DNA of 34,299 nucleotides from an uncultured Bacteroidaceae bacterium (GTDB taxonomy: Bacteria > Bacteroidota > Bacteroidia > Bacteroidales > Bacteroidaceae): the NCBI GenBank assembly GCA_905235575.1, contig CAJOLZ010000030.1:1-34299 (forward strand), read 5' to 3'. A program made the position numbers and the translations under genes. Shown in pieces: positions 14,992-24,756 of this stretch. Below the pieces are notes generated by a model. It saw only the letters and a list, made by a program, of their open reading frames with translations. It made no database searches and was not told the DNA's origin. Position 1 is the first letter of the stretch; each line of letters opens with the position of its first letter.

Positions 14992-17238
14992 ATGAATCGC
15001 ATTTTTTATCAATTCACAGACTGCCACTTGCAGCCACGCTCTCGGGCGCGGCACGCTCTCCTGTGCCTGCTTCCTGCGGTGCTGGCAGCTATGTTCATGC
15101 TCTCTTCCTGCGGAGCTGAGAAGAGCATGCGCAAGGGCGATGCCTTCTATGCCGTCGGCGAGTATTTCGATGCCGCAGCCGAGTACAGGAAGGCCTACCT
15201 GCACACTCCTGTCAAGGACAAGGCGAAGCGAGGCGAAAGAGCATGGAAGATGGCCGAGTGCTATCGGCGCATGAACTATGCTGCCAAGGCCTCTACTGCC
15301 TACCAGAATGCCATCCGTTACAAGTATCCCGACTCGCTCGCCATCCTCTACCTTGCCCAGATGCAGCACACGATGGGCAACTACAAAGAGGCAATCAAAA
15401 ACTATGACGCTTTTCTCGAAACGACGCCTCGTCATCCCCTGGCTGTGGCTGGGCGGCAGGGTTGCATGCAAGCGCCCCTATGGAAGCAGAAGCCCACGCT
15501 CTATACCGTCAAGAAGGAAGCCACCTTCAACGGCCGCAGAAGCGACTTCTCGCCTGTTCTCTTCGGCGACGAGTGGGACCAGCTCTACCTCACCAGCACA
15601 CGTACGCAGGCCACCGGAGACGAGATAAGTGGCATCACTGGAGTTAAATCTGCCGACATCTTCGTGAGTAAAAAAGATGACAAAGGCAAGTGGGGACAGC
15701 TCGAAGCACTTGAGTCTGAGGTCAACTCTATCTACGACGAAGGTGCCTGTGCTTTCTCGCCCGACGGAAGGACCATGTACTTCACGCGATGCACCTTCGA
15801 CCCCGACTATCCACGCTTCGCACAGATATACACCAGCCAGCGCTCCGATGCTACGTGGAGCAATCCGCAACCCCTCGTCATATCGAAAGACACGCTCTCC
15901 AGCTACGCTCATCCGGCGGTCTCGCCCGACGGCCTCTGGCTATACTTCGTGAGTGATATGCCCGGCGGCCTCGGCGGCCTCGATATCTGGCGCGTAGCCA
16001 TCACCGACCGCGGTCTGGGAGGTGCCGAGAATCTGGGCGAACCCATCAATTCACAGGGCAACGAGATGTTCCCTACGTTCCGGCCCAACGGACAGCTCTA
16101 CTTCTCGTCCGACGGCCACGTCGGCATGGGAGGTCTCGACCTATACTGTGCCGAGGCCGATTCCACCGGCAAGTGGCACGTGGAGAACTTGCGATATCCC
16201 ATGAACTCCAGCGGCGACGATTTCGGAATGACCTTCGAGGGTGTCCACAACCGAGGCTTCTTCGCCTCCAATCGCGGTGACACCCGAGGATGGGACCACA
16301 TCATGTCCTTCGAGTGTCCCGAGGTCGTGCAGACCGTCAAGGGCTGGGTGTACGAAAAAGACGGATACGAACTCCCCGAGGGACTTGTTTACATGGTCGG
16401 AAACGACGGCACCTACCTCAAGCTCAGCGTCCGCGGCGACGGCTCCTTCGTCCAGGAGATACGCCCCCATGTCGACTACGTATTCCTCGGAACGTGCAAG
16501 GGATTCCTCAACCACAAGGAGGAACTCACCGTCGACACCTCGTCCGTCAGTCGCGAATACGTCCTCCAGTTCCCCCTCGCAAGCATCAATAACCCCGTCC
16601 TCATACGCAACGTCTTCTACGAGTTCGACAGCGCCGAGCTCACAGAATCGAGCACCCTGGCCCTCGACAGCCTCGTGGACCTGCTCAACGAGAACCCCAA
16701 CGTCACCATAGAACTCGCCAGCCACTGCGACTTCCGCGGAAAGGACGACTACAACATGCGCCTCAGCCAGCGGCGCGCCGAGAGCGTAGTCAACTACCTC
16801 ATCTCCGCAGGCATCGCCGAAGACCGACTCACCCCCGTTGGCTACGGAGAGAGCCGCCCCAAGGTCGTCACGAGGCGAATGGCTGAGCAGTGCGACTTCC
16901 TCCAGGTGGGCGACACCCTCACCGAGAAATACATCATGGCACTGGACGACGAAGAGAAGCAGGAAATCTGCCACGCTTACAACCGCCGCACCGAGTTTAA
17001 GGTGCTGCGCACCACCTATGGACTCTTCGAGCTCAAGACCCCCGAAAAAGCACGCATCGATGCCGACGCCACGCGCGATGTGCCTGAGGAGCCCGAGCCC
17101 GAGAAACCTGCGAAACCGAGCGACGATGCCAAAGCCGCGCCGGACGAGCCACAGGAAGACGCACCCGAGGCTACCGACGACAGCCCGCAGCCGCAGGCCG
17201 AGGAACCACCGGCAGAACCGCAGGAAAAGACTGAATAA
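14992..17238 (+). CDS. PorE-like lipoprotein: TPR, beta-propeller, OmpA domain
   Basis: A 748-residue lipoprotein with lipobox LSSC and acylated cysteine C40. TPR repeats follow (about 45-145), then a PD40/WD40-like propeller (about 170-440) with repeated FSPDGRTMYF, VSPDGLWLYF and FRPNGQLYF motifs. Next come a carboxypeptidase-regulatory fold (about 446-530) and an OmpA peptidoglycan-binding domain (533-690; FYEFDSAEL, SHCDFRGKDDYN, RLSQRRAESVVNYL). A Pro/Glu-rich tail from 695 ends it. This domain order is that of PorE of the type IX secretion system, which links the machine to peptidoglycan. The name is therefore likely but not proven, as other OmpA/TPR lipoproteins share the plan. A terminator follows 8 nt after the stop. 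Confidence 0.85.
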   Translation: MNRIFYQFTDCHLQPRSRARHALLCLLPAVLAAMFMLSSCGAEKSMRKGDAFYAVGEYFDAAAEYRKAYLHTPVKDKAKRGERAWKMAECYRRMNYAAKASTAYQNAIRYKYPDSLAILYLAQMQHTMGNYKEAIKNYDAFLETTPRHPLAVAGRQGCMQAPLWKQKPTLYTVKKEATFNGRRSDFSPVLFGDEWDQLYLTSTRTQATGDEISGITGVKSADIFVSKKDDKGKWGQLEALESEVNSIYDEGACAFSPDGRTMYFTRCTFDPDYPRFAQIYTSQRSDATWSNPQPLVISKDTLSSYAHPAVSPDGLWLYFVSDMPGGLGGLDIWRVAITDRGLGGAENLGEPINSQGNEMFPTFRPNGQLYFSSDGHVGMGGLDLYCAEADSTGKWHVENLRYPMNSSGDDFGMTFEGVHNRGFFASNRGDTRGWDHIMSFECPEVVQTVKGWVYEKDGYELPEGLVYMVGNDGTYLKLSVRGDGSFVQEIRPHVDYVFLGTCKGFLNHKEELTVDTSSVSREYVLQFPLASINNPVLIRNVFYEFDSAELTESSTLALDSLVDLLNENPNVTIELASHCDFRGKDDYNMRLSQRRAESVVNYLISAGIAEDRLTPVGYGESRPKVVTRRMAEQCDFLQVGDTLTEKYIMALDDEEKQEICHAYNRRTEFKVLRTTYGLFELKTPEKARIDADATRDVPEEPEPEKPAKPSDDAKAAPDEPQEDAPEATDDSPQPQAEEPPAEPQEKTE

Positions 17239-17245
17239 CACACCG

Positions 17246-17280
17246 AACGCACCACGGACATTTTCCGCGGTGCGTTTTTT
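17246..17280 (+). terminator. Intrinsic terminator after porE-like gene
   Basis: AACGCACC(A)CGGA and TCCG(C)GGTGCGTT pair around a short CATTT loop, followed by a T6 run. The arms CGCACC/GGTGCG match those of the terminal core of the repeat arrays, suggesting a shared origin or shared selection. Confidence 0.85.
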
Positions 17281-17336
17281 AGTTCCGCCTCCCCCCGTTC
17301 CTCCATCCCCGTTCCACACACCACGCTTCCCTCTCT

Positions 17337-17404
17337 GTCGCACCACGCTGCGCAGCCCGACGCACCACGCTGCGACAGCCGTCGCACCACGGTGCGTTTT
17401 TAAC
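17337..17404 (+). repeat. 22-nt tandem palindromic array 4 (3 units)
   Basis: Cores start at 17339 (CGCACCACGCTGCG), 17361 (same) and 17383 (CGCACCACGGTGCG), 22 nt apart, followed by TTTTTAAC. The array lies between the convergent porE-like and activase genes, 57 nt after a separate strong terminator, so it is not needed to end the porE transcript. The next 116 nt to the activase stop contain the motif CGACCTAATG at 17424-17433 and no gene. Confidence 0.9.
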
Positions 17405-17520
17405 ACTTCAAAGGAACCTCTTTCGACCTAATGAGGAATCCTGACAGAAGCCACCCAGACTCCCGTCAACTTGATGACCGTATCTGTTTATGATTTAATG
17501 AGAAACGAATCCGCCTTTCC

Positions 17521-20500
17521 TCAACCCTCGGCCTGGTTCAGGAAGAGCAGCAGTCGGTTGGCGATGTTCACCTCGCTCACCCCAGAATCGAAATCTATCG
17601 AGAGCAGGCGCAGCTCGGGATAACGCCTGCGCAGCGCATTCTCAATGCCTCGCGCCACCACGTGATTAGCTATGCACCCGAACGGTTGCAGCGACAGCAC
17701 ATTCAGCACCCCTCTCTCCACGAAACTGCCTATCTCGGCCGGAAGCAGCCAGCCCTCGCCAAACTGCGCCGCGCCCGATACGATTCCCTCGGCACGGAGC
17801 GCATCCACCTGGATATCCTCGAACGGCATGAAGTGGCTGAAGGCGCTCGCGGCACGGTTGAACCGCTCCACCACACGCCCCGACAGGCTGTGCAGCAACT
17901 TCACCACCATCGTCGGCAACGAACTCTGAGACAGGCCCAACTCTCTGTTTCTGACCACGTTCACAAATTCCTGAAGGAAAAACGGGGTTATCAGCGGAGG
18001 AACTATCTCTACACCCTTCTCCATCAGCCGACGTGGTATCTCCTGATGGGCGAAATGGTTGAATTTCAGGAATATCTCACCCACGATGCCCACTCGCTGC
18101 GTAGGCTCCTTGCGTGAGATGGCCTCGAACCGTTCCGCAGCCTCCGACACGAGCGAGAGCAGTCGTTTCGTCACGTTTCTGCCCACGATGGCCGAGGCAC
18201 CCTCGCGCAGATATTCGTCGCGCAGACACGCCGCCTCGCCGGGTTGTTCCTCGCGCGCCGCCGCTGCATAATACATCTTCGCCATCGTGTCGGCATACAG
18301 CAGCGCCGAGAGCACCACTGGCCCCATCTTGCGCCACGAGACATGGAAGCCCTCCTGTTCGTTCGCAGCACCCTCGTTTGCCGTCACACCGAGCGTCACC
18401 AGCGGCACGTTGCCGAAGCCTGCATCGACCATCGCACGTTTTATCAGGCCCGCGTAGTTAGTAGCACGGCACTGACCGCCCGTCTGCGACATGGCCACAG
18501 CCACTCGTTCCAGGTCGTAGCGGCCCGACGACAGCGCGTTTACGATGTCGCCCACCACCAGCGTCGCCGGATAGCACACCTCGTTGTTCGCATAGCGCAG
18601 ACCCGTCGCAGCTGAGTTCCCGTCGCTCTTCGGCAGCACTTCAATCCGATAGCCTGCCACCTCGCCCAGCGCTGGCAGTAGCGGTGTCACGAACTCCGAA
18701 ATATGAGGCACCAGAATGGTCTTACCCTCGTCGCTCTGCCTGAAAATGCGCGTAGTGCGGAATGCCTCAGCCTCTTTCTCGCCCCGTCCGCGCCTGCCGC
18801 AGAGACTTTCCACCAGCGAACGGACGCGCAGCTTCAGCGAACCCACGTTGCTGATGTCGTCAATCTTCAGCAGCGTGTACGTCTTGCCATATCGCGCCAG
18901 CAGCGAGCGCACTTCGTCCTGAATGAAAGCGTCTGGTCCGCAGCCGAACGACGTGAGCTGCACAAACTCCACGTCCCGTCCCTCCGTGGCCACCCACTGC
19001 GCCGCCTTGATGATACGATTCACATACGCCCACTGACGCACGGTGTTCGTTTCGCCGTCGGCCAGCTCCTGCCTGCCGCGCACAATATCGTCGCTTACCA
19101 CATACACGCCCATCGCCGCAATTGTATCACTGATTCGATGCTGAACCAGCGGGTCGGCGTGGTAGGGACGTCCGGCCAGCAGTATCACCTGCCGCCCCTT
19201 GCGACGGGCCTCGGACAGAATCTCTTCCGCACGCTGCCGCAGACGTTCCTCGGTCTCTTCCTGCGCAGCCCAAGCCTTCTCGAAGGCACGCTGAGCCACC
19301 TTCCGCGACACGCCAAGGCTCTCCAGATAGGCCACCACCTGACGGCACGCAAGCCGACGCTCTCCAAAGTTTATCACGGGCGAATCCACCGGGACCGATG
19401 TCGGCATCGCGCTCCTGATGACGTCCGAGTAGCCCGAGACAATCGGGCAGTTGTAGCTGTTTATCGCATGCTTCGACTCCTGACGCTCAAACACCACGTA
19501 TGGCATCAAGATGCGCTCCACGCCGGCCTCGCAAAGTTCCGCCACATGGCTGTGAGCCAGCTTCGCAGGAAAGCACACATTGTCGCTCATCACCGTCGGA
19601 AGGGCTCGCTCATACCGGTGCATCGACGAGTCAGAAGAGAGAACCGCCTCCATGCCGCACTCCGAGAGCAGACGGTGCCAGAACGGGAAGTTCTCATACA
19701 TGTTCAGCATCCGTGGCACACCAATCCTGCGTCCGCCTTTCATGCTCTCACGGTCGAAAACAATCCGATACTTCTCGGGATAGATGTTCCCTCCGCGTAC
19801 GCCGGCTACACCATTGTTGCTGAACACACGCTCACACTTGTTGCCGCTCACGTAGTTCTTTCCTCCCCCGAACCGATATCGCGTCACCGCACACTGGTTC
19901 TCACAGCCGCGACAGTGCAGCCGCTCGCCCAGACTGCCTTCCGAAGACAGCAACGCACCGTAGCCGCTCAGCAACTCATCTATCGACCGCTGCCTTACCG
20001 TCGCTGCACCATCCTCTTCCTCTGCCTTCTCCACGAGGGCCGCAGCATGCAGGGCACACCCATAGGCGCCCATCATCTCAGGCTGCTCGCTCCGTGCCAC
20101 CGTCTGCCCGGTCAGCAACTCCAGTGCTCGCACCACGGCATCGTTCCGCATCGTGCCGCCCTGCACCACGATACGGTTGCCCAGCGCCCGCACATCCGAC
20201 AGCTTCAACACCTTATAAAGACAGTTCGAGATAACGGAATAAGACAGGCCGGCTGCAATGTCGCCCACCTCGGCTCCCTCGCGCAATGCCTGCTTCACAC
20301 GGCTGTTCATGAACACCGTACAGCGGCTGCCCAGGTCGCACGGATGCTGCGCCATGCAGGCCTCACGGGCAAAATCTCCGATGCTGCGCTCCAGGCTCTC
20401 CGCAAAAGTCTGCAAAAATGTCCCGCAACCCGAGGAACAAGCCTCGTTAAGCTCCATTCGGCTCACCACGCCATCCTCCACAAAGATTGCCTTCATGTCT

Positions 20501-21801
20501 TGACCGCCGATGTCCAGGATAAACGAAACGTCGGGCATCAGACGGCGCGCGGCCTCGTAGTGAGCCATCGTCTCCACGATACCCCAGTCCAGGTCGAACG
20601 CAGCCTTTATCAGCTCCTCGCCGTAGCCCGTGGCACAGCTCCCCACGACCTCCAGTTCGCAGCCCCTCCGTTCAGCCTCCGCCTTCAGTTCCTTCAGCCC
20701 CTCAGCCACCGCCCTCACCGGACGACCCAGGCTCGGCACATAGTAACTGAATACGATGCTGCCGTCTCTGCGTGCCGCAATAATCTTCGTGGTCGTCGAC
20801 CCAGAATCGATTCCGATGACCACTTTTTCGGCTCCTTTTCGGAGCGTACCCGGTCCGAAGCCCCTCCGTTCCCCCTCCGATCCCTCTCCGATCGCGCTCC
20901 GTTCTTTTTCCGCTCGCCATTCGTCGTACGAACGCTCGCTCTCGAATAGCGGTGGCATACTCTCCCGAACCTCCAACGCTTCACCTTCGTCAAGCCTCCG
21001 CAATAGCTCCGAGACACGAACGCTCTCCCTCCCACATTGCAACGCTGTCCCTACGGCCGGTATCAGATTGCTCTCCGAACTCACTACGAAATCCGTCCCC
21101 TTCAACTCCATATACTCCTCGAAAGCCCTCCGCAATGCCTCCAAGAACGCTAGGGGCCCCCCACACAGCAGCACCGGTGCCTCTATCTTCTGTCCGTGCG
21201 CCAGCGTCGTTACCGTTTGTACCGCGATGGAATGAAAGATCGATGCACATATGTCCTCGATGGGCACTCCGCGGCTCACCAGATTCTGCACGTCGGTCTT
21301 GGCGAACACTCCACAGCGGGCGGCAATGGTGTATTGTTCGGTCGATTGCAGTGCCAGCTTGTTCATCTGGTCGTGAGTCAGTCCGAGCAGTGCTGCCATC
21401 TGGTCGATGAAGGCTCCCGTTCCGCCGGCGCAGTTGCCGTTCATGCGCAGGTCGGCCTGTCCGTCGGCCAGCAGCACCACTTTCGAGTCCTCGCCGCCGA
21501 TGTCTATCAGTGCGTTTACTTCGGGATGGAGACAGCGGGCGTAGACCGATGCGGCCACCACTTCCTGCACAAACTCCACGTTGAGCAGTTCGGCTGTCTG
21601 CATTCCCACCGAGCCTGTGACGCCCATCGTCACCTCGGCATCGCCCACCACATCGCTCACCTCCGTAAGGTAGCGGTGCAGCAGGGGCTTCACCTGAGCC
21701 TGGTGACGTTCATAGCGTTGCCACATCACGTGACCCTGCTCGTCGGTCACCACCATCTTGGCGGTCGTGGAGCCTACATCCAACCCGATCTTGTATTTCA
21801 T
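17521..21801 (-). CDS. Two-domain 2-hydroxyacyl-CoA dehydratase activase-like ATPase
   Basis: A 1426-residue protein of the BadF/BadG/HgdC activase family. It has two ASKHA ATPase modules: residues 1-255 (GLDVGSTTAKMVV, NGNCAGGTGAF, ARCGVFAKTD) and about 326-580 (GIDSGSTTTKII, DIGGQDMK, NEACSSGCGTF, SRCTVF). The cysteines in the conserved positions are those that bind a [4Fe-4S] cluster at the dimer interface. From about 680 it resembles the DUF2229/HgdB-like part (RIGVPRMLNMYENFPFW, SDNVCFPAKLAHSH). Classical activases transfer electrons, driven by ATP, to radical dehydratases. The substrate of these giant fused forms is unknown. It starts 18 nt after the GH51 stop on the same strand. The linker around residues 290-325 is low-complexity. 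Confidence 0.9.
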   Translation of the reverse strand: MKYKIGLDVGSTTAKMVVTDEQGHVMWQRYERHQAQVKPLLHRYLTEVSDVVGDAEVTMGVTGSVGMQTAELLNVEFVQEVVAASVYARCLHPEVNALIDIGGEDSKVVLLADGQADLRMNGNCAGGTGAFIDQMAALLGLTHDQMNKLALQSTEQYTIAARCGVFAKTDVQNLVSRGVPIEDICASIFHSIAVQTVTTLAHGQKIEAPVLLCGGPLAFLEALRRAFEEYMELKGTDFVVSSESNLIPAVGTALQCGRESVRVSELLRRLDEGEALEVRESMPPLFESERSYDEWRAEKERSAIGEGSEGERRGFGPGTLRKGAEKVVIGIDSGSTTTKIIAARRDGSIVFSYYVPSLGRPVRAVAEGLKELKAEAERRGCELEVVGSCATGYGEELIKAAFDLDWGIVETMAHYEAARRLMPDVSFILDIGGQDMKAIFVEDGVVSRMELNEACSSGCGTFLQTFAESLERSIGDFAREACMAQHPCDLGSRCTVFMNSRVKQALREGAEVGDIAAGLSYSVISNCLYKVLKLSDVRALGNRIVVQGGTMRNDAVVRALELLTGQTVARSEQPEMMGAYGCALHAAALVEKAEEEDGAATVRQRSIDELLSGYGALLSSEGSLGERLHCRGCENQCAVTRYRFGGGKNYVSGNKCERVFSNNGVAGVRGGNIYPEKYRIVFDRESMKGGRRIGVPRMLNMYENFPFWHRLLSECGMEAVLSSDSSMHRYERALPTVMSDNVCFPAKLAHSHVAELCEAGVERILMPYVVFERQESKHAINSYNCPIVSGYSDVIRSAMPTSVPVDSPVINFGERRLACRQVVAYLESLGVSRKVAQRAFEKAWAAQEETEERLRQRAEEILSEARRKGRQVILLAGRPYHADPLVQHRISDTIAAMGVYVVSDDIVRGRQELADGETNTVRQWAYVNRIIKAAQWVATEGRDVEFVQLTSFGCGPDAFIQDEVRSLLARYGKTYTLLKIDDISNVGSLKLRVRSLVESLCGRRGRGEKEAEAFRTTRIFRQSDEGKTILVPHISEFVTPLLPALGEVAGYRIEVLPKSDGNSAATGLRYANNEVCYPATLVVGDIVNALSSGRYDLERVAVAMSQTGGQCRATNYAGLIKRAMVDAGFGNVPLVTLGVTANEGAANEQEGFHVSWRKMGPVVLSALLYADTMAKMYYAAAAREEQPGEAACLRDEYLREGASAIVGRNVTKRLLSLVSEAAERFEAISRKEPTQRVGIVGEIFLKFNHFAHQEIPRRLMEKGVEIVPPLITPFFLQEFVNVVRNRELGLSQSSLPTMVVKLLHSLSGRVVERFNRAASAFSHFMPFEDIQVDALRAEGIVSGAAQFGEGWLLPAEIGSFVERGVLNVLSLQPFGCIANHVVARGIENALRRRYPELRLLSIDFDSGVSEVNIANRLLLFLNQAEG

Positions 21802-21819
21802 CCCTCGCGTTGGTGCTGT

Positions 21820-23373
21820 TTATTTTGTGCTGATGCGCAGGATTTGAATGGATTCGCCGGCAAAGGTCAGCTCTTTCAGACGTTTGCCACTTTGTTCCGT
21901 CTCCACCTTCACCACGTTCACATCGGGGTTCGCAAGCGTGTTCTTTGCGTCGAGCGAGCTTCCGGTCAGCCCTATTCTCTCTTTCACCACGGCATTGTTC
22001 CAGCCTTTCACGTTGACGGATGCTTTCACGTCCTTGGGACTTAGGTTGATTACGAAGAGTGCAATCTCCCCTTTCTCGCGGTCGATGGTAGCCACGGTGT
22101 TGAGCGCATGCAGGCTGCCGTCCACTACTGGCGAGGTGCTCTCGCTCGGAATTACTTCTGCGAGTGTGTTTTTGCGATACTCTTTGAGCGGATAGAACAC
22201 CGTCTGGCGTATCGATGTCTTCTCGTTTGTCATGATGGGTGCCAGGATGTTCACCATCTGTGCCCAGTTGGCCATCCCCACAAAATCGGCACAGCGCAGC
22301 ATGGCATTCAGGAAGTAGGCTGTGGCCAGGGCATGTCGCCATTCATAGGTGTTGGTGGTGCCGTATGGTGGGTCTTGGTATTCCCAGATACCCCATTCGT
22401 CCACGGCAATCTTCACGGGCTTTTCGCGCACTGGGAACCGATACCACTTCTTCCATGTTGTCACGGGATTCTGGCTGTTCTCCTTAACCAGTTCGTTCAT
22501 TGCGCCCAGGTCGCGCTCCACGTCGTCAATCTTGTGGAAGACCGAATAAGGGCGGTTTCCGTCGGTGCCTACGTATCCGTGGAACGAGATATAGTTGATG
22601 GCTCCGTCGAGTCCCTTCAGTATGGTCTTGTTCCATTCGGGAATGCCGCGTTCGCCGTCGGCAATCAGTTCGATGCTGGGGTCAGTGAGTTTCATCAGTT
22701 TGATGAAGTGCCACACGTCGGTGACATATTTGTCCGGGTCTTGGTGGCGTCCTGCGTCGGGTTCGGCTGCCTCCTCGTTGCCCAGTGCCCAGTATTTCAC
22801 GTTGAAGGGCTCCTCGTAGCCGTGCGAGCGGCGCAGGTTGGCATAGTAGGTGTTCTCCGTGCCGTTGCAGTATTCCACCCAGTTGGCGGCTTCGTCGGGA
22901 CTGCCTGTCGACAGGTTCACCACCAGCACGGGCTCGCAGCCTATTGCACGACAGTATTCGATGAACTCACACGTCCCGAACTGAAAGGTGTTGATGCCTC
23001 CCCAGATGAGGTTTTTGCTCGGTCGGCGCTCGTTCTTGGGACCCACGCCGTCCATCCAGTGGAAGGTCTTCACGAAGGTGCCTCCCGGGAAACGTATCAT
23101 CGTGGGTGCCAGTTCCTTGGCTTTCTCCAGCACATCCTGGCGTATGCCGTTGGCGTCCGATAGGGGAGAGCCTGCATCGTAGATGCCCCCCTCGATGTCG
23201 CGGCCCATGTATTCTATAAACTGGCCGTAGATGTACGGCGAGGCTTGGCCGAGGCTCTTTTGTGTGTCTATGGTGATGTTGTTTTCCTGTGCCTGTATAC
23301 AGCCGATGCTCATCAGTGCCATTATGACAAATGACAGATGGCGGGGCTGAAACCATTTCTTCGTTTTTCTCAT
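21820..23373 (-). CDS. GH51 alpha-L-arabinofuranosidase, secreted
   Basis: A 517-residue glycoside hydrolase with a signal peptide (to about CIQAQ, residue 29), acting outside the cytoplasm on arabinose-containing plant polysaccharides. Family GH51 features are IRFPGGTF, the acid/base glutamate E200 in YWALGNEEAAEP, and the nucleophile E326 in VDEWGIWEY, followed by the C-terminal beta domain. The positions are counted from the ATG at 23373. It is placed 22 nt after the aldo/keto reductase gene and 18 nt before the activase. There is no SusC/SusD pair nearby, so it is not part of a standard polysaccharide utilisation locus here. Confidence 0.92.
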   Translation of the reverse strand: MRKTKKWFQPRHLSFVIMALMSIGCIQAQENNITIDTQKSLGQASPYIYGQFIEYMGRDIEGGIYDAGSPLSDANGIRQDVLEKAKELAPTMIRFPGGTFVKTFHWMDGVGPKNERRPSKNLIWGGINTFQFGTCEFIEYCRAIGCEPVLVVNLSTGSPDEAANWVEYCNGTENTYYANLRRSHGYEEPFNVKYWALGNEEAAEPDAGRHQDPDKYVTDVWHFIKLMKLTDPSIELIADGERGIPEWNKTILKGLDGAINYISFHGYVGTDGNRPYSVFHKIDDVERDLGAMNELVKENSQNPVTTWKKWYRFPVREKPVKIAVDEWGIWEYQDPPYGTTNTYEWRHALATAYFLNAMLRCADFVGMANWAQMVNILAPIMTNEKTSIRQTVFYPLKEYRKNTLAEVIPSESTSPVVDGSLHALNTVATIDREKGEIALFVINLSPKDVKASVNVKGWNNAVVKERIGLTGSSLDAKNTLANPDVNVVKVETEQSGKRLKELTFAGESIQILRISTK

Positions 23374-23395
23374 GATATGAATTTTGCGTTTGTTG

Positions 23396-24346
23396 TTATT
23401 TGATTATTCTTGTAAAACGTCCGTTCTCGTAGCTTGTCTTGGGCAGCACGCCGCCGCGCACGTTTCCGGGGGCGAAGAGGTTGCCGATGAGTGTCATTTC
23501 CTCCTCGGTGAGGTTTATCTCGAGTGCCTTCAGCGATTCGGTCAGGTGGTCGGGATGGGTGGTGCCGATGATGGCGAACATCTCGGGATTGCGCTGCAGC
23601 ACCCATGCCACGGCCAGATTGGCGGTCGAGCATCCCTTGCCATCGGCTATTTCCTTCAACTGCCGCACGATGGCGCGGTTGTGGTCCATGTCCTCGGGGC
23701 GGAACAGAAAGGGTAGTATGTTGGGTGTGCTCTCGCCTGTGGCAAAGCTGTCAGTGAGCAGACCGTGACCCAGCAGACCGTAGGCCACCACCGGGATGCC
23801 CAGCTCGCGGCATGTGGGCAGGTCTTCTTCCTCCATCTGGCGGCTCAGCAGCGAGTACTCTTTCTCGAAGAACTTGATGGGGCTCACCGCATGGCCGCGA
23901 CGCAGTTCCTCGGCGGTGGTCTCCGTCATGCCCACGTGGCGCACCAGTCCTTCCTTCACCAGGTCGGCCACAGCACCTATCAAGTCCTCCACGGGATAGG
24001 CCTTGTCCATGCGGGCTGGCTCGTAGAGGTCCACATAGTCCAGACCGAGGCGGCTGAGGCTATACACCAGATGGGCTCTCACGTTAAACGGGTTTACGTC
24101 GGCTCCGTAGAGGCCGTTGCGGCTGGGCAGCGCTCCGAATTTCACACTCACGAAGTAGCTGTCACGCGGATGGCGGCGAAGGGCATTGCCCAGCACCATC
24201 TCGCTCTCGCCGGCGTTGTAGAACTCGCCCGTGTTGAACATCGTCACCCCATGGTCGAGTGCCGTGTCTACGGTGCGGATGCTGTTCTCCTCGTTTCTGC
24301 GGGCCATTCCCATGCAGCCCAGTCCAATTCTCTTCATGTCTTTCAT
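23396..24346 (-). CDS. Aldo/keto reductase
   Basis: A 316-residue NADPH-dependent oxidoreductase with the AKR barrel. The proposed catalytic residues are Y43 in NTGEFYNAGES, K69 in SVKFGA and H137 in VRHVGMTE. The usual DTA aspartate is replaced by N38 (FNTGEFY), which I believe is normal for one subfamily (pattern NTGDFYG). The later motif VAWVLQRNP and the cofactor region IIGTTHPDHLTESL are also present. The ATG at 24346 overlaps the stop of the upstream small gene (ATGA), so they are coupled. It is likely to act on a sugar or small aldehyde, by comparison only. Confidence 0.88.
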   Translation of the reverse strand: MKDMKRIGLGCMGMARRNEENSIRTVDTALDHGVTMFNTGEFYNAGESEMVLGNALRRHPRDSYFVSVKFGALPSRNGLYGADVNPFNVRAHLVYSLSRLGLDYVDLYEPARMDKAYPVEDLIGAVADLVKEGLVRHVGMTETTAEELRRGHAVSPIKFFEKEYSLLSRQMEEEDLPTCRELGIPVVAYGLLGHGLLTDSFATGESTPNILPFLFRPEDMDHNRAIVRQLKEIADGKGCSTANLAVAWVLQRNPEMFAIIGTTHPDHLTESLKALEINLTEEEMTLIGNLFAPGNVRGGVLPKTSYENGRFTRIIK

Positions 24347-24669
24347 TCTTTAGATTTTTTCACTTCCACAATCTCGCACTGCTTCACCACCACATAGTCA
24401 TACCTGTCGGCAAAGCCCAGCACGTTGCCGCGCATCACCACACGGTCTTTCTTCGACACCTTGCGCAGTTTCAGGTAGTCGCTGAAGGGTAGCACACAGA
24501 GCACGCGGCTCGAGGCATCCGCCGTTTCGGCTATCTCCACCGACGGCAGCGCATAGGGGTCGGGACCCACGAACGTGGCGACGCCTGCAATCTCCATCAC
24601 TTTCAGGTAGGGTGCCTCGCGACCCTCCTTAAAAGCATCGTAGAGTGCCTTTGCTTCGATTCTCTCCAT
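24343..24669 (-). CDS. Small OB-fold-like protein (tRNA_anti-like)
   Basis: A 108-residue protein with the pattern of the tRNA_anti-like OB-fold family: ALYDAFKEGREAPYLKVMEIAGVATFVGPD, VLCVLPFSDYLKLRKVSKKDRVVMRGNVLGF and a cysteine in VVVKQCEIVEVK. Unlike many such proteins it lacks a lipobox from the start used here. A longer in-frame extension would add a hydrophobic stretch (IELLAVAILVIGPLN), but has no good start after the promoter. The start is the ATG at 24669. Its stop overlaps the AKR start. Function is unknown. It is the first gene of the four-gene minus-strand operon. Confidence 0.7.
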   Translation of the reverse strand: MERIEAKALYDAFKEGREAPYLKVMEIAGVATFVGPDPYALPSVEIAETADASSRVLCVLPFSDYLKLRKVSKKDRVVMRGNVLGFADRYDYVVVKQCEIVEVKKSKE

Positions 24670-24756
24670 TTTCGTTATCTTTTTGTCTTTCTGTGTATTG
24701 AGCGGACCAATAACCAATATGGCTACGGCCAAAAGTTCGATTATTTTTTCATTCTG

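Noticed and set aside
18703..20949. 748-codon plus-strand frame opposite the activase
   Set aside because: The activase motifs on the minus strand are unambiguous; the frame is a codon-bias shadow.
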